A stretch of 64,000 bases of DNA from Solobacterium sp. Its GTDB lineage: Bacteria > Bacillota_I > Bacilli_A > Erysipelotrichales > Erysipelotrichaceae. This document shows positions 54,205-63,239 of this stretch, piece after piece. How positions within the stretch are numbered: position 1 is the first letter of the stretch; every line of letters begins with the position of its first letter. Position numbers and translations under genes: made by a program. The notes below the pieces were generated by a model. That model was not told the origin of the DNA, searched no databases, and was given only the letters and a program-made list of their open reading frames with translations. The stretch lies in the NCBI GenBank assembly GCA_017510405.1, contig JAFWNG010000040.1, positions 62,001 to 126,000 of the forward strand, read 5' to 3'.

Positions 54205-56438
54205 GCAGCTATGGACCATATACATTCCTTCCATTCGAAAAGGATCCGGCGGTAAAAGATCCGTATGCGTCCAGAGAAGATCTTCCCGGGTTTGATACGA
54301 TCTCTCCCGAACGGATCAGCGGTTATATTTCGTACGAAGTTGAAAACCTGACGCCGATCGCTGTCGGCGCCGGCAGTAAAACCAGAGATAAAGACGATCC
54401 GGTACCGTTTTTTAAGGACGGACGCGGAAGATATGCGATTCCCGGAAGCACGATGCGCGGATTTACAAGGAATCACAGTGAGATCCTCAGTTTTTCCGAC
54501 CCGTCGGATAATATTGAAGATTCCCATCTGATGTACCGTTCTTTCGCCACGAATAATACTGACGCGCGAAAGGATGAATACCTGAAAGAAACAAAAGACG
54601 GCGTAAAAGTCGGTTTGATCCGTCTCGTTCAGGACAGCTCCGGTGAACATTATGAAATACAGCCTGTGAAAGAGTTCAAAGGTACAAAGGAAACGTATTT
54701 CTCTGTGCATGAGGCGGATATTCCCAGAAATATCCTTTCCGATCCTCTGCACTATATGTACAGTACTGTCATTCGCAGAAAAAAAGAACAAGAGCGCAAA
54801 GAGGATTATTTTGATTATCTGGATGATCTGAAAGAAGACAGATACAGACCATACCGGGAAAAGACTCCGGTAACGTTTGATATCGTGGATAATAAGCCTT
54901 GTCATTTCGGCAGCGGCAGTCTGAAGGGCTATTTCCTGAACTCTGAACATATCAGCGGAAAACAGCACCACTATCTCGTTTCCAAAGCGCCTGCCGAAGG
55001 AAAGCCTGTTTATATTCCCAGAGAGTATGCGAATGCCTACAATGCAGATTATGATGCAAACTGTATCCAGAACAGAAAGCTGAAGAATAACGGTTTCTTT
55101 TATGCCCTGCCGAGAAGAGGGGAAGAGAAGATCTTCTTCTATAAGACAGACGGCAGCCGGCTGGTAGGATTCGGACCGACCAGACATTTCCGCATCTTTT
55201 ACCGGAATACGGTTCATGACGGTATTCCAAAGAATTACCGCCGGCAGTCGATCGACTATGTCAAGGCTATGTACGGCATGACCGGCAGTGACGGAAGTTA
55301 CCGCAGCAGACTGTCTTTCCAGAATGCGGTATGTTACGCTCCGTCCGGCAGGGAATCGCTTGAAGAGCGAGTACTGCTTTCTCCGAAAGCGACGGCTGTT
55401 CAGATGTATCTGGATCAGTCTGCGTTTACAAACGGTGCGCCGAAACTTGCCATGTACAATTCCGCGGGAATGCGTCTGAACGGGTATAAATTCTACTGGA
55501 AACGGAAAGAAACCCAGCCGGATATCAATGCAAGCCTGGTTTCAAAGTTTTATGTATTGCCGCCTCACAGCGTATTCAAGGGAAAGATCTGCTTTGAGAA
55601 TCTTTCCGAAGATGAACTGGGTCTGCTTCTGCTGTCCCTGCGGTACAGCGATACCGACGAAAAAGAGACCTTCATGCTGGGAAAAGGCAAGCCGTACGGC
55701 TTTGGTACAGTGACGCTGAAGAACATCCGTCTCTTTCAGCTGGATCCTGAAAAAAGATTCGGCTCACCGGAACTGAATGCGGAAAAAGAACTGACAGATC
55801 AGATCGTACGTCTGAAGAAAGCTTTCCGTGAGACCATCGTTTCAGAAGGACGCAGATACGAGGATTTCAGTACACCTGCACTCTATGGCAAATACGCCCG
55901 GTACGATGATCTGGAGGATTACCGGCAGGGCGGCAATTCGATGTATATGAATCTGAGAGGCTATAGGTCCCTGGCACCGCTGGAAACACTTGCGGACGTT
56001 ATAGAGCAGAAAGAAGAATCCGAACAGCGCGCCGCTGCCAGAAAACGGGAAGAAGCCCGCAGGGAAGAGGAACGGCAGAGAGCAGCTGAGAAGGAAGAAC
56101 GAAAGAGACTGGAAAAGGCGGCGAAGGAAGAACAGAAAAAAGCGGAGATCGCCGGTCTTGACCGCTCCATGCGCGTTATTTATTACGGTACAGATGCATT
56201 GCCGGCTAATCTGAAAGACTCTCTGAAGAGCAGGATCGGAGCCCGCTGCCATATAGAAGAAGGCGAAAAGGGCAAAAGGATCGAAGAAGCTGTCATGAAG
56301 CAGGACAGCGAAACAAATGGGATCGCGGCTTTCGGCTTCAAAATGAACAACACGGATATAGCAAAAGCAAAAGAGATCTTTGACGACGTCTACTACGTGG
56401 ACAAAAAAGCCGGGAAAATGACCTGGATGAAAAAATAG
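54201..56438 (+). CDS. TIGR03986-type long RAMP with coiled coil and extra C-terminal domain
   Basis: The 745-residue protein begins as a Cas7-like RAMP: SPERISGYISYEVENLTPIA, VGAGSKTRDKDD, RYAIPGSTMRGFTRN. A later RAMP part contains MLGKGKPYGFGTVTLKN (about 492-508). This is the layout of TIGR03986 proteins of III-D. After about 600 come a charged coiled coil (to about 650) and a ~90-residue globular end (SMRVIYYGTDALPANLKDSL through YYVDKKAGKMTWM), not part of the usual family as far as I know. The gene is coupled upstream (ATGA) and followed after 9 bases by the CARF-HEPN gene. Confidence 0.8.
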   Translation: MSSYGPYTFLPFEKDPAVKDPYASREDLPGFDTISPERISGYISYEVENLTPIAVGAGSKTRDKDDPVPFFKDGRGRYAIPGSTMRGFTRNHSEILSFSDPSDNIEDSHLMYRSFATNNTDARKDEYLKETKDGVKVGLIRLVQDSSGEHYEIQPVKEFKGTKETYFSVHEADIPRNILSDPLHYMYSTVIRRKKEQERKEDYFDYLDDLKEDRYRPYREKTPVTFDIVDNKPCHFGSGSLKGYFLNSEHISGKQHHYLVSKAPAEGKPVYIPREYANAYNADYDANCIQNRKLKNNGFFYALPRRGEEKIFFYKTDGSRLVGFGPTRHFRIFYRNTVHDGIPKNYRRQSIDYVKAMYGMTGSDGSYRSRLSFQNAVCYAPSGRESLEERVLLSPKATAVQMYLDQSAFTNGAPKLAMYNSAGMRLNGYKFYWKRKETQPDINASLVSKFYVLPPHSVFKGKICFENLSEDELGLLLLSLRYSDTDEKETFMLGKGKPYGFGTVTLKNIRLFQLDPEKRFGSPELNAEKELTDQIVRLKKAFRETIVSEGRRYEDFSTPALYGKYARYDDLEDYRQGGNSMYMNLRGYRSLAPLETLADVIEQKEESEQRAAARKREEARREEERQRAAEKEERKRLEKAAKEEQKKAEIAGLDRSMRVIYYGTDALPANLKDSLKSRIGARCHIEEGEKGKRIEEAVMKQDSETNGIAAFGFKMNNTDIAKAKEIFDDVYYVDKKAGKMTWMKK

Positions 56439-56447
56439 GCACTGCAT

Positions 56448-58337
56448 ATGACAAGAGCAAACGCATCCCTTTTATTGTTTCTGAGCAAGGCAAGAGACCT
56501 GCCTTCTGCCGTATATACCTTTCCGCCGACCGGAGAGGTATTTAACGGTGTTCAGACAAATGACGCACCGGTCGAATGTCTGATGAAAAAGGCAAAAGAG
56601 AACGGTACCGAGATCGGCAGTATCTTCTGCATTACTACGAAAGAAGCCAAGAGCGACATCGTACTGAATGGGAAAACATCCATTCAGATCTTCGAAGAAA
56701 CTGTACTGGCTGCCGGCATAAGACTGGGCTACCAGGATGTGCCGACGATCTATGAGATTCCGTATCAGGACTTTGAGAATGGTACGCTGCATAAAAGACA
56801 GATCGCTTACCGGATCTTCAACATGATCCACAGCCGTACCGGCAGTGACTCGGATATTTATATTGACTATACCGGCGGGTATCGTGATATCTGTCTGTTA
56901 ATGACCTCCATCATCCGGTATATGGAATTTCAGAATATCCGCTGCCGCATGATCCTGTTCAGTGATCCGTACGGAAAGGTCCTGCATGAGATCCACTTCA
57001 TGTACGATATGTTCGAACTTGTGAACAGCGTCGATCAGTTTGTCACGACCGGCAGTGCTTCGAAACTGAATGATTTTTATCAGGAACACGAAGCCAGTGC
57101 GGACATACAGAAGGTCACAAAGGCGATCACTGACTTTTCGAACAACATCCGTCTGTGCTCATTAAGCAAACTGGATAAGTCTGTGATCCGTCTTGCGGAT
57201 GCACTGAATACTTTTGAATCTGCGGAAGATGACCTGAATTACTACACAGCACTGTTCCAGAGCCTCATCCCGATGATCCGCAGAAAAATGTATCTGGATG
57301 ATCTGATTACAGAGATAAACGGAAAACGCGGATTGAATTATCCGGTACTGATCCAGTGGTGCCTGGATCACGATCTGCTGCAGCAGGCACTGACGCTGTA
57401 TGTGGAGAAACTGCCGATCTACTATTATCAGAAAGAGTATATCCCGCATGTTTTATCCGACTATGATCCGTCCGATCCAGCGCTGGCAGGCAAGGCTGCG
57501 TCCCTGTTCTATGATGTATACGATGTGATCGCGGACATGCCGCAGACACGGCTTTTAGCGGAAGATATGAAGCGGACCGGTGAGACCTGGGATGACAGCA
57601 GGACACTGGAAGAGCGGCTGGAGAACATCGTAAATACCGATCGTCCGGTCGCTTTCCGAAGAGCTTACCAGCGTCTTCTGAATACGGTAAGGGAACAGAA
57701 AACGCCGGCCGGAGTAACTCTGCAGTATTACGGCAGATCCACTTCCATACCGATCCCTGTGGAAAGTACTTATAATACGATCCTGAATAACGGGAAAGAA
57801 GGCTGTCATTATCTTCTGTTTGATGATCAAGAGGCATTCAGGAAGATCCCCCAGCGTGATAAATCGAATGACAACAGGAATAATTATCGGAAAAAGGAAT
57901 ATGCGGCAGAACTGCTGGCAGAGAAAACAGAAATGACAGCTGTGCAGAAAGAGACCGTCGAACTTCTGGAAAACCGGGAATACCTGAAAGATATTCTTCT
58001 GTATTATCTGATCGTCAAGATGGTGCGGAATCATACCAATCACGCGACCGAGACGCTGCAGTCCCCGGATGAAGCAGGCACATGGAAAAAACTGAGAAAC
58101 AGTTTCTCGATCCGGTATGACGGTTCCTTCCAGAGTGTCAAAGACCTGGTGCAGGAAGGACTTACCTGCAGTATCCGCCGGGCAGATCCTCCGGAACGCT
58201 GTACAGCAGACGTCCGCAGACGTTATGAAAAGTACTATTGCATCGAAACCGTTAAAGACGGAGAGATCACTGCGCCGCCGATCGATGAAGAAGAAGCCAT
58301 TTCAAGACTTCTGAGCAGGTACGGAAAGGAATCGTAG
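56448..58337 (+). CDS. CARF-HEPN ribonuclease (Csx1/Csm6-like effector)
   Basis: The 629-residue protein has an N-terminal CARF domain of TM1812 type, with SIFCITTKEAKSD, and the motif IYIDYTGGYRDICLLMTSII (about 137-156) that binds the cyclic oligoadenylate. The C-terminal helical part contains VRNHTNH: Arg527-Asn-x3-His532, an R-x4-H HEPN active site with the expected polar residue after Arg. It should become an RNase when Cas10 makes cyclic oligoadenylate. The ring size cannot be read. A weak ribosome site suggests coupling with the RAMP gene upstream. Confidence 0.85.
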   Translation: MTRANASLLLFLSKARDLPSAVYTFPPTGEVFNGVQTNDAPVECLMKKAKENGTEIGSIFCITTKEAKSDIVLNGKTSIQIFEETVLAAGIRLGYQDVPTIYEIPYQDFENGTLHKRQIAYRIFNMIHSRTGSDSDIYIDYTGGYRDICLLMTSIIRYMEFQNIRCRMILFSDPYGKVLHEIHFMYDMFELVNSVDQFVTTGSASKLNDFYQEHEASADIQKVTKAITDFSNNIRLCSLSKLDKSVIRLADALNTFESAEDDLNYYTALFQSLIPMIRRKMYLDDLITEINGKRGLNYPVLIQWCLDHDLLQQALTLYVEKLPIYYYQKEYIPHVLSDYDPSDPALAGKAASLFYDVYDVIADMPQTRLLAEDMKRTGETWDDSRTLEERLENIVNTDRPVAFRRAYQRLLNTVREQKTPAGVTLQYYGRSTSIPIPVESTYNTILNNGKEGCHYLLFDDQEAFRKIPQRDKSNDNRNNYRKKEYAAELLAEKTEMTAVQKETVELLENREYLKDILLYYLIVKMVRNHTNHATETLQSPDEAGTWKKLRNSFSIRYDGSFQSVKDLVQEGLTCSIRRADPPERCTADVRRRYEKYYCIETVKDGEITAPPIDEEEAISRLLSRYGKES

Positions 58338-58345
58338 AGAATGCA

Positions 58346-59995
58346 ATGAAAGCGTATCATGTTCTGGTTCTGGCAATGAGTGACCTGCGGGATCCGATCG
58401 TCCGCAGAAAGAACGGAGAAGAAGCAGTATCCGAAAACATATACCGGTACGGATCCGAAACAGAGAAAGAGTATAGAGGCATCGGTCAGCTGGAAGTCAT
58501 TCCCCGCTTTATTGCGGATCATTATGATACAGAGATCACGCATTATATTATTCTTGAGACACCGGAAACAACGAAAAAACTGGATCATGACTTTCAGAAG
58601 TTCAATACACTCTGTCCGGAGAAGATCGATCTGGAGCCGGGAGAAAAGTTATCGGCTGTGGAGTTCTTTCGAAGAAGAGTAACTTCTTTCGGCCTGTCCG
58701 GGGATGTTCCGCCGGTATTTATTGATGTGCCGCTGGACATCGAACATCCGGAAAACGGAATTCAGGAAGTACTGGATCATATACGGTCACTGTATCAGAA
58801 CTGCATGGATGAACAGGGAGACTGGAAACTGTGGCTGGATACACACGGCGGTTTCCGGGAGATCTCAATGGCAATGTTCTCACTGATGCAGGTCCTTTCC
58901 GCTACGGCGATCGACGGTGTGCCGAAAATCGCAGACGGGCAGAAGATCATCGAAGTTGACGGAGTATATACCGTCCGTTTCAACGCAGTTGCGTCCTGTC
59001 AGATCATCAAGGATCTGACGAAGTTTTATCGTTTATTCACTCTGCCGGTCTTCAAAGCCTATATGAACTACGGCCAGTATTTCCTGGACGTGATCGCACC
59101 GGATGAAAGCGGGAAGCCGTATGCTTTCGTCAGTTATCGTTCTTCCGATGCGGAAAAAGAACGCTATATGATACTGGCGATGCTGAAAAAAGCAGAGCTG
59201 CTGTACTGGTACGACGACGGCATTCATCTGTACGATGACTGGGCAGAAACACTGGAACGGAAAAATGAAGGCTGTACGGTTTTCATCGCTCTTCTTTCCC
59301 GGGATTATTTCAGTTCACCCCAGTGTCTGAAAGAACTGCGGAAAGCGATTGCCATGCAGAAACCGATCATCTTTATTTCGCTGGACGATACACTTCCCTA
59401 TATTTCCGGTGATGTTGCGGATCCGGATCACCCGGACACGATTCTGTTTACAAAAGAGGAAATGGAAGCACTGTCCCACAGACAGCAGGTCTATATGTAT
59501 AGGAAATATGTGAAGAATGATGTACTGCAGGAACATCACCTGCTGTCTGAACTGATGCGGGAAACCGGCTTCCTTCACCGGATCCATGACAGCGGAGAGG
59601 ACGCCGGCGGTCAGTATGACGGTGATCCTGTGTTTGTAAACTGTACCAATCATCCTTCTCAGAAATGGAGCAGAGAACAGTATTCCGCCGCTGCTGAAAT
59701 GGGCAGAGTTGTGGACGTTGCGTTCCCCAATGTCGATCCGTACGCCACAGCGGAAGATGTACAGAAACTGGCAGATGAGACCGTGCAGAAGATCCTGCAG
59801 GAAAGACCGGCTGCGGTGCTCTGCCAGGGAGAGTTCACGTTAACGTATGCGATCGCCGCAAAGCTGCACGAAGCGGGCATCGATACGTATGCGGCCTGTT
59901 CCGAAAGAAATGTCATTGAGGAAACCGATGAACAGGGAAATACGGTAAAGAAGACCATCTTTGCTTTTGCCGGCTTCCGGAAATACATTTCATGA
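58346..59995 (+). CDS. CARF-TIR-(Csx20-like) triple fusion effector
   Basis: The 549-residue protein has three parts. Residues 1-230: TM1812-type CARF with LWLDTHGGFREISMAMFSL (162-180). Residues 257-350: TIR domain, with YAFVSYRSSDAEKERYMILA, LLYWYDDGI and SSPQCLKELRKAI; Glu330 is in the NAD-cleaving position. Residues ~427-549: PVFVNCTNHPSQKWSREQYS, VLCQGEFTLTYAIAAKL, TYAACSERNV, KKTIFAFAGFRKY, which resembles small type III proteins of the Csx20 kind reported as ring nucleases (from memory). So the ligand should switch on NAD cleavage, and the C-terminal part may destroy the ligand. CARF-TIR effectors are known; I do not know of this three-part fusion. Confidence 0.82.
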   Translation: MKAYHVLVLAMSDLRDPIVRRKNGEEAVSENIYRYGSETEKEYRGIGQLEVIPRFIADHYDTEITHYIILETPETTKKLDHDFQKFNTLCPEKIDLEPGEKLSAVEFFRRRVTSFGLSGDVPPVFIDVPLDIEHPENGIQEVLDHIRSLYQNCMDEQGDWKLWLDTHGGFREISMAMFSLMQVLSATAIDGVPKIADGQKIIEVDGVYTVRFNAVASCQIIKDLTKFYRLFTLPVFKAYMNYGQYFLDVIAPDESGKPYAFVSYRSSDAEKERYMILAMLKKAELLYWYDDGIHLYDDWAETLERKNEGCTVFIALLSRDYFSSPQCLKELRKAIAMQKPIIFISLDDTLPYISGDVADPDHPDTILFTKEEMEALSHRQQVYMYRKYVKNDVLQEHHLLSELMRETGFLHRIHDSGEDAGGQYDGDPVFVNCTNHPSQKWSREQYSAAAEMGRVVDVAFPNVDPYATAEDVQKLADETVQKILQERPAAVLCQGEFTLTYAIAAKLHEAGIDTYAACSERNVIEETDEQGNTVKKTIFAFAGFRKYIS

Positions 59996-60029
59996 GAGAA
60001 CGGACGCAGGAACGGTCTGGAGAAACCAT

Positions 60030-60740
60030 ATGAGAATATGTCTGAAATTACAGATGAACGGAACACATCTGCCGTATGATTACCGCCGCGGGATACAGGC
60101 ATTCATTTATTCCGCAATGGATCCTGAGACGGGAAGACTTCTGCATGACGGCGGTCAGGGAGTGATCAAGCTGTTTACCTTTTCACGGATCCTCGGACCG
60201 TGTACTTCGGATGCGTCCGGCATCACCTTTCCGAAAGACGCTTCCCTGTGGATCGCTTCACCAAGCGTCAGTCTTCTGAAGCAGATCTATGCCATGATCG
60301 AAATGACGCATCATATCGAACTGTTCGGAAACTTTATACCGGTCACGGAAATGCACGCCGAAGAAAACAGGGAATACCGCGGAACGGTTCGCTATCAGAC
60401 ACTGTCCCCGGTAACCATGTATACGACCGGGGAGAACGGATACCACACCTACTATTCTCCGGATGACGCGGATTACCGTGAGCGTCTCCGGATGAATATT
60501 GCCCGGAAATATGAGCAGTTAACCGGTGCGCCGATGGAGGAATATTTCAATTTCTACCGGCCGGAACAGATCCGGAAGCGTGTGTGCACATTTAAGGGTT
60601 TTCGCTACACCGCATATGATTTCACCTGTTCGATCGATACCGTGCCGCTGGTCCACAATATAATACTGGACTGCGGTCTCGGAGCGAGAAATCCGGCCGG
60701 CTTCGGTATGGTAAGAAGACTGGGATCCGGAAAACAATAA
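60030..60740 (+). CDS. cas6: Cas6 CRISPR RNA endoribonuclease
   Basis: The 236-residue protein opens MRICLKLQMNGTHLPYDYRR and has IKLFTFSRIL (about 45-54), typical for Cas6, and ends in the Gly-rich loop DCGLGARNPAGFGMVRR (about 214-230). It should cut the repeat hairpin to leave the ATTGAAAC handle. The start at 60030 is preferred because the longer frame overlaps the effector gene. Last gene of the cas operon; a terminator follows at once. Confidence 0.88.
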   Translation: MRICLKLQMNGTHLPYDYRRGIQAFIYSAMDPETGRLLHDGGQGVIKLFTFSRILGPCTSDASGITFPKDASLWIASPSVSLLKQIYAMIEMTHHIELFGNFIPVTEMHAEENREYRGTVRYQTLSPVTMYTTGENGYHTYYSPDDADYRERLRMNIARKYEQLTGAPMEEYFNFYRPEQIRKRVCTFKGFRYTAYDFTCSIDTVPLVHNIILDCGLGARNPAGFGMVRRLGSGKQ

Positions 60741-60746
60741 ATACAT

Positions 60747-60782
60747 CTGCAGCGTCTTCCTGACGGGAGGTGCTGCAGTTTT
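60747..60782 (+). terminator. Terminator of the cas operon
   Basis: CTGCAGC / GCTGCAG with an 18-base loop, then TTTT. Confidence 0.75.
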
Positions 60783-60786
60783 CGTA

Positions 60787-60795
60787 TGGTATAAT
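60787..60795 (+). promoter_or_regulatory. Extended -10 promoter of the RyR-type gene
   Basis: TGGTATAAT at 60787-60795 with no clear -35 box, about 40 bases before the start codon. Confidence 0.6.
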
Positions 60796-60836
60796 CTTTT
60801 TCAGTAAGGATCCTGCACATTTTCGGAGGAATGGAT

Positions 60837-63152
60837 ATGCCGCTTGTATTTCATTTGCTGGTTTTCGGCTGGCTGGGCATTCTGGGCACTGGTCTTCTGA
60901 TGCTCTATTTCACGTTCAGAAAGAAAACGGTCTGGAAAAAGAAAGTAATACTGCTTCTGATTCTCTTTTTACTGATCCTCATTTCCCGTGCGGCAGTAAA
61001 CCTGTACGGCGTCAATGAGGCTGCGGCAGACCCGGATCCGCTTGTGCTCCTCAGTCCGCTGGAAAGAATACTGGACAGTGTCGTTCATGCCCTTCAGAGT
61101 TTCAGCATGGATGAAAACTATACGGATTATATCGTGAAGGGAAAACAGCTGTTCTCCGAAGTGTACGGTCCGGTCTGGGGCACTGCCTATGCTGTAATCA
61201 TTTCTCTTTTGAATATACTGGCACCGGTCACCGGAGGTGCTGTGCTGCTGGATATACTGATCGGTATTTTCCCGCAGTTCAGGATTCGGATCAGTCCCTG
61301 GTGCCGTAAGGTCGTGTTTTCCGAACTGAATGAACAGTCTGTCACACTGGCGGAAGACATATTTCAGAATTATCAGAAACTCTTTCCCGAGGAAGAGAAC
61401 GACGACGACCGGAGACCGCTGATCATTTTTACGGACGCATATCTGGATCAGAAATCCGAAGAAAGCACTGAGGTATATGAACGTGCGAGACGGATCAATG
61501 CGGTATGCATCAAAACAGATCTGGAGCAGCTGTCATTAAAACACTCGAAAAGCATTCACTATATCCTCGTCGATAACGACGAACAGAGCAATATCAAAAC
61601 ACTGGTCGGCCTGCTGGATGTCATCCCGGAAGAAAAAGCGGATAAGAAGGAAAAGACAAACTGGTTCCGGAATCTTTTCGGAAAAGAAGAGAACGGGTTC
61701 CGCAGGATCCGGATCTATGTCATTTTCCACAGCGAAGAGGCATGCAAACTGGCAGACAACATCTGCCGGAAAAAGAATACGCAGAACAGGTGCCTGGTCC
61801 GTACGATCAATGACTATGCGCATGCGGCTGCGGCATTAATGGCAGATATGCCTCTTTTCGTACCTCTGCTGGAATCCAAACAGGCTGCCTCTATACCGGA
61901 AGTGACCGGCAAAACGGTATCGTTCGGACAGTTTAGAACACAGTATGATGATGTCGGACGGATCGGCGGAGTCATTCCGGAAAGAGAATTGCGGGTAACG
62001 ATCCTTGGCAGCGGAAATATTGCGGAAGAAGTGTTTAAGACTGTGTTCTGGTGCGGACAGATGAGCGGGATCCAGCTGGTTATGAATATCATTTCGATGG
62101 ATACGACACAGATGATGCGGAGAATGCGTTCCCGCTGTCCGGAAATATTCCGAACATGCGTCCTGCAGAAAAACGGGGCATGCAGTGATGCAAAAAAGAA
62201 ACCGAAAGAATTACTGAAGATCTACCGGAATTCCGAACTGACAAATCCCCCGTATGCCGTGATCAACTGGTGGAATCGTTATAACGCTGAGAACATAAAG
62301 GAATATCCACCCGGCATACTGAAGAATACCCATTACTATGTTGTTGCCCTGGGAGAAGATAAAAAGAACAGTGAAGTTACACTCATGCTGAAAAGAGAAC
62401 TGTCCCGGCTCATGCTGGAACAGGAGCCGGGTTTACGCCCCGTCATAACGACTCCTGTATATGATAACCGTCTGGCAGATTCCCTGCTGTCAGCGGACAT
62501 AACAAAAGTATATGAGCCGTATGTATTTCCGTTCGCAACATTAAAAAAACGGTATTCCTGCAGTAATATATTCTTTTCGGATTTCTACAGGGAGGCGGAA
62601 AAGACGGAAGAATTATACGGTGAAAAACAGCAGGAGGAATATTATAAGGACAGCTATAATTACTGGTCAAATATCGCCAAAGTGATCCACGCGCCTTATA
62701 AAATGTACGGACTCGGCCGTATCACGAAATACACGGAGGGGGGAACTGACAGATATTCCTTTGAATATAAAAAAGGCAGCCTGGACGAACACGAACAAAC
62801 GGTGTTCCGGTGGATGGAAAAAAGAAGATGGAACGCATATATGCGGACGCGCGGATTTATCAGAATGACAGACACACAGCATAAACAGCTGTATGCTTCT
62901 CAGGAACTGCATAAAGACCTGGAAAACAAACTGCACAACTGCCTTGTGGAATGCAGTCTGAAGAAAGTGATGGATCCGCAGACATATCCGCAGGACTTTG
63001 ATATGTTCGATAATCTGGATATGGTTGCTGTACGGGTCTATGAGATGGAAACAGAAAGCAGATGCCGGAGTGGGAAAGGTCTGAAGGAAAAAGACTATAA
63101 GAAATACGACGGCATCGGATATGATCCGGCCGCCGAAAAACTGATATCCTGA
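60837..63152 (+). CDS. Membrane protein with Rossmann (TrkA-N-like) and RyR-type domains
   Basis: The second ATG (60837) is preferred, 7 bases after GGAGG. The 771-residue protein has spans at about 3-27, 35-57 and 115-140; a first nucleotide-fold region follows (LIIFTDAYLDQ... SIHYILVDND); then a Rossmann motif LRVTILGSGNIAEEVFKTVF (about 384-403) as in TrkA-N domains; the last ~120 residues contain MEKRRWNAYMRTRGF and DMFDNLDMVAVRVYE, as in RyR-type domains of prokaryotic conflict proteins. These are thought to sense a nucleotide-like ligand. It has its own promoter right after the cas operon; membrane-effector status is inference. Confidence 0.7.
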   Translation: MPLVFHLLVFGWLGILGTGLLMLYFTFRKKTVWKKKVILLLILFLLILISRAAVNLYGVNEAAADPDPLVLLSPLERILDSVVHALQSFSMDENYTDYIVKGKQLFSEVYGPVWGTAYAVIISLLNILAPVTGGAVLLDILIGIFPQFRIRISPWCRKVVFSELNEQSVTLAEDIFQNYQKLFPEEENDDDRRPLIIFTDAYLDQKSEESTEVYERARRINAVCIKTDLEQLSLKHSKSIHYILVDNDEQSNIKTLVGLLDVIPEEKADKKEKTNWFRNLFGKEENGFRRIRIYVIFHSEEACKLADNICRKKNTQNRCLVRTINDYAHAAAALMADMPLFVPLLESKQAASIPEVTGKTVSFGQFRTQYDDVGRIGGVIPERELRVTILGSGNIAEEVFKTVFWCGQMSGIQLVMNIISMDTTQMMRRMRSRCPEIFRTCVLQKNGACSDAKKKPKELLKIYRNSELTNPPYAVINWWNRYNAENIKEYPPGILKNTHYYVVALGEDKKNSEVTLMLKRELSRLMLEQEPGLRPVITTPVYDNRLADSLLSADITKVYEPYVFPFATLKKRYSCSNIFFSDFYREAEKTEELYGEKQQEEYYKDSYNYWSNIAKVIHAPYKMYGLGRITKYTEGGTDRYSFEYKKGSLDEHEQTVFRWMEKRRWNAYMRTRGFIRMTDTQHKQLYASQELHKDLENKLHNCLVECSLKKVMDPQTYPQDFDMFDNLDMVAVRVYEMETESRCRSGKGLKEKDYKKYDGIGYDPAAEKLIS

Positions 63153-63202
63153 TCCTGCTGAATATGGTTTATACCGGGGCTCTGAGGAGCGGACAGCCGG
63201 TG

Positions 63203-63211
63203 TGGTATGAT
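63203..63211 (+). promoter_or_regulatory. Extended -10 promoter of the DUF2201-like gene
   Basis: TGGTATGAT at 63203-63211. It overlaps an in-frame ATG at 63207, which argues that translation starts later, at 63240. Confidence 0.6.
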
Positions 63212-63239
63212 ATATGTGATTGAAAACAGTGTGAGAAAT

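Noticed and set aside
53880-55217. 445-residue minus-strand frame inside the cas operon
   Set aside because: Antisense to csx19-like and TIGR03986 genes, no ribosome site and no recognisable domain.
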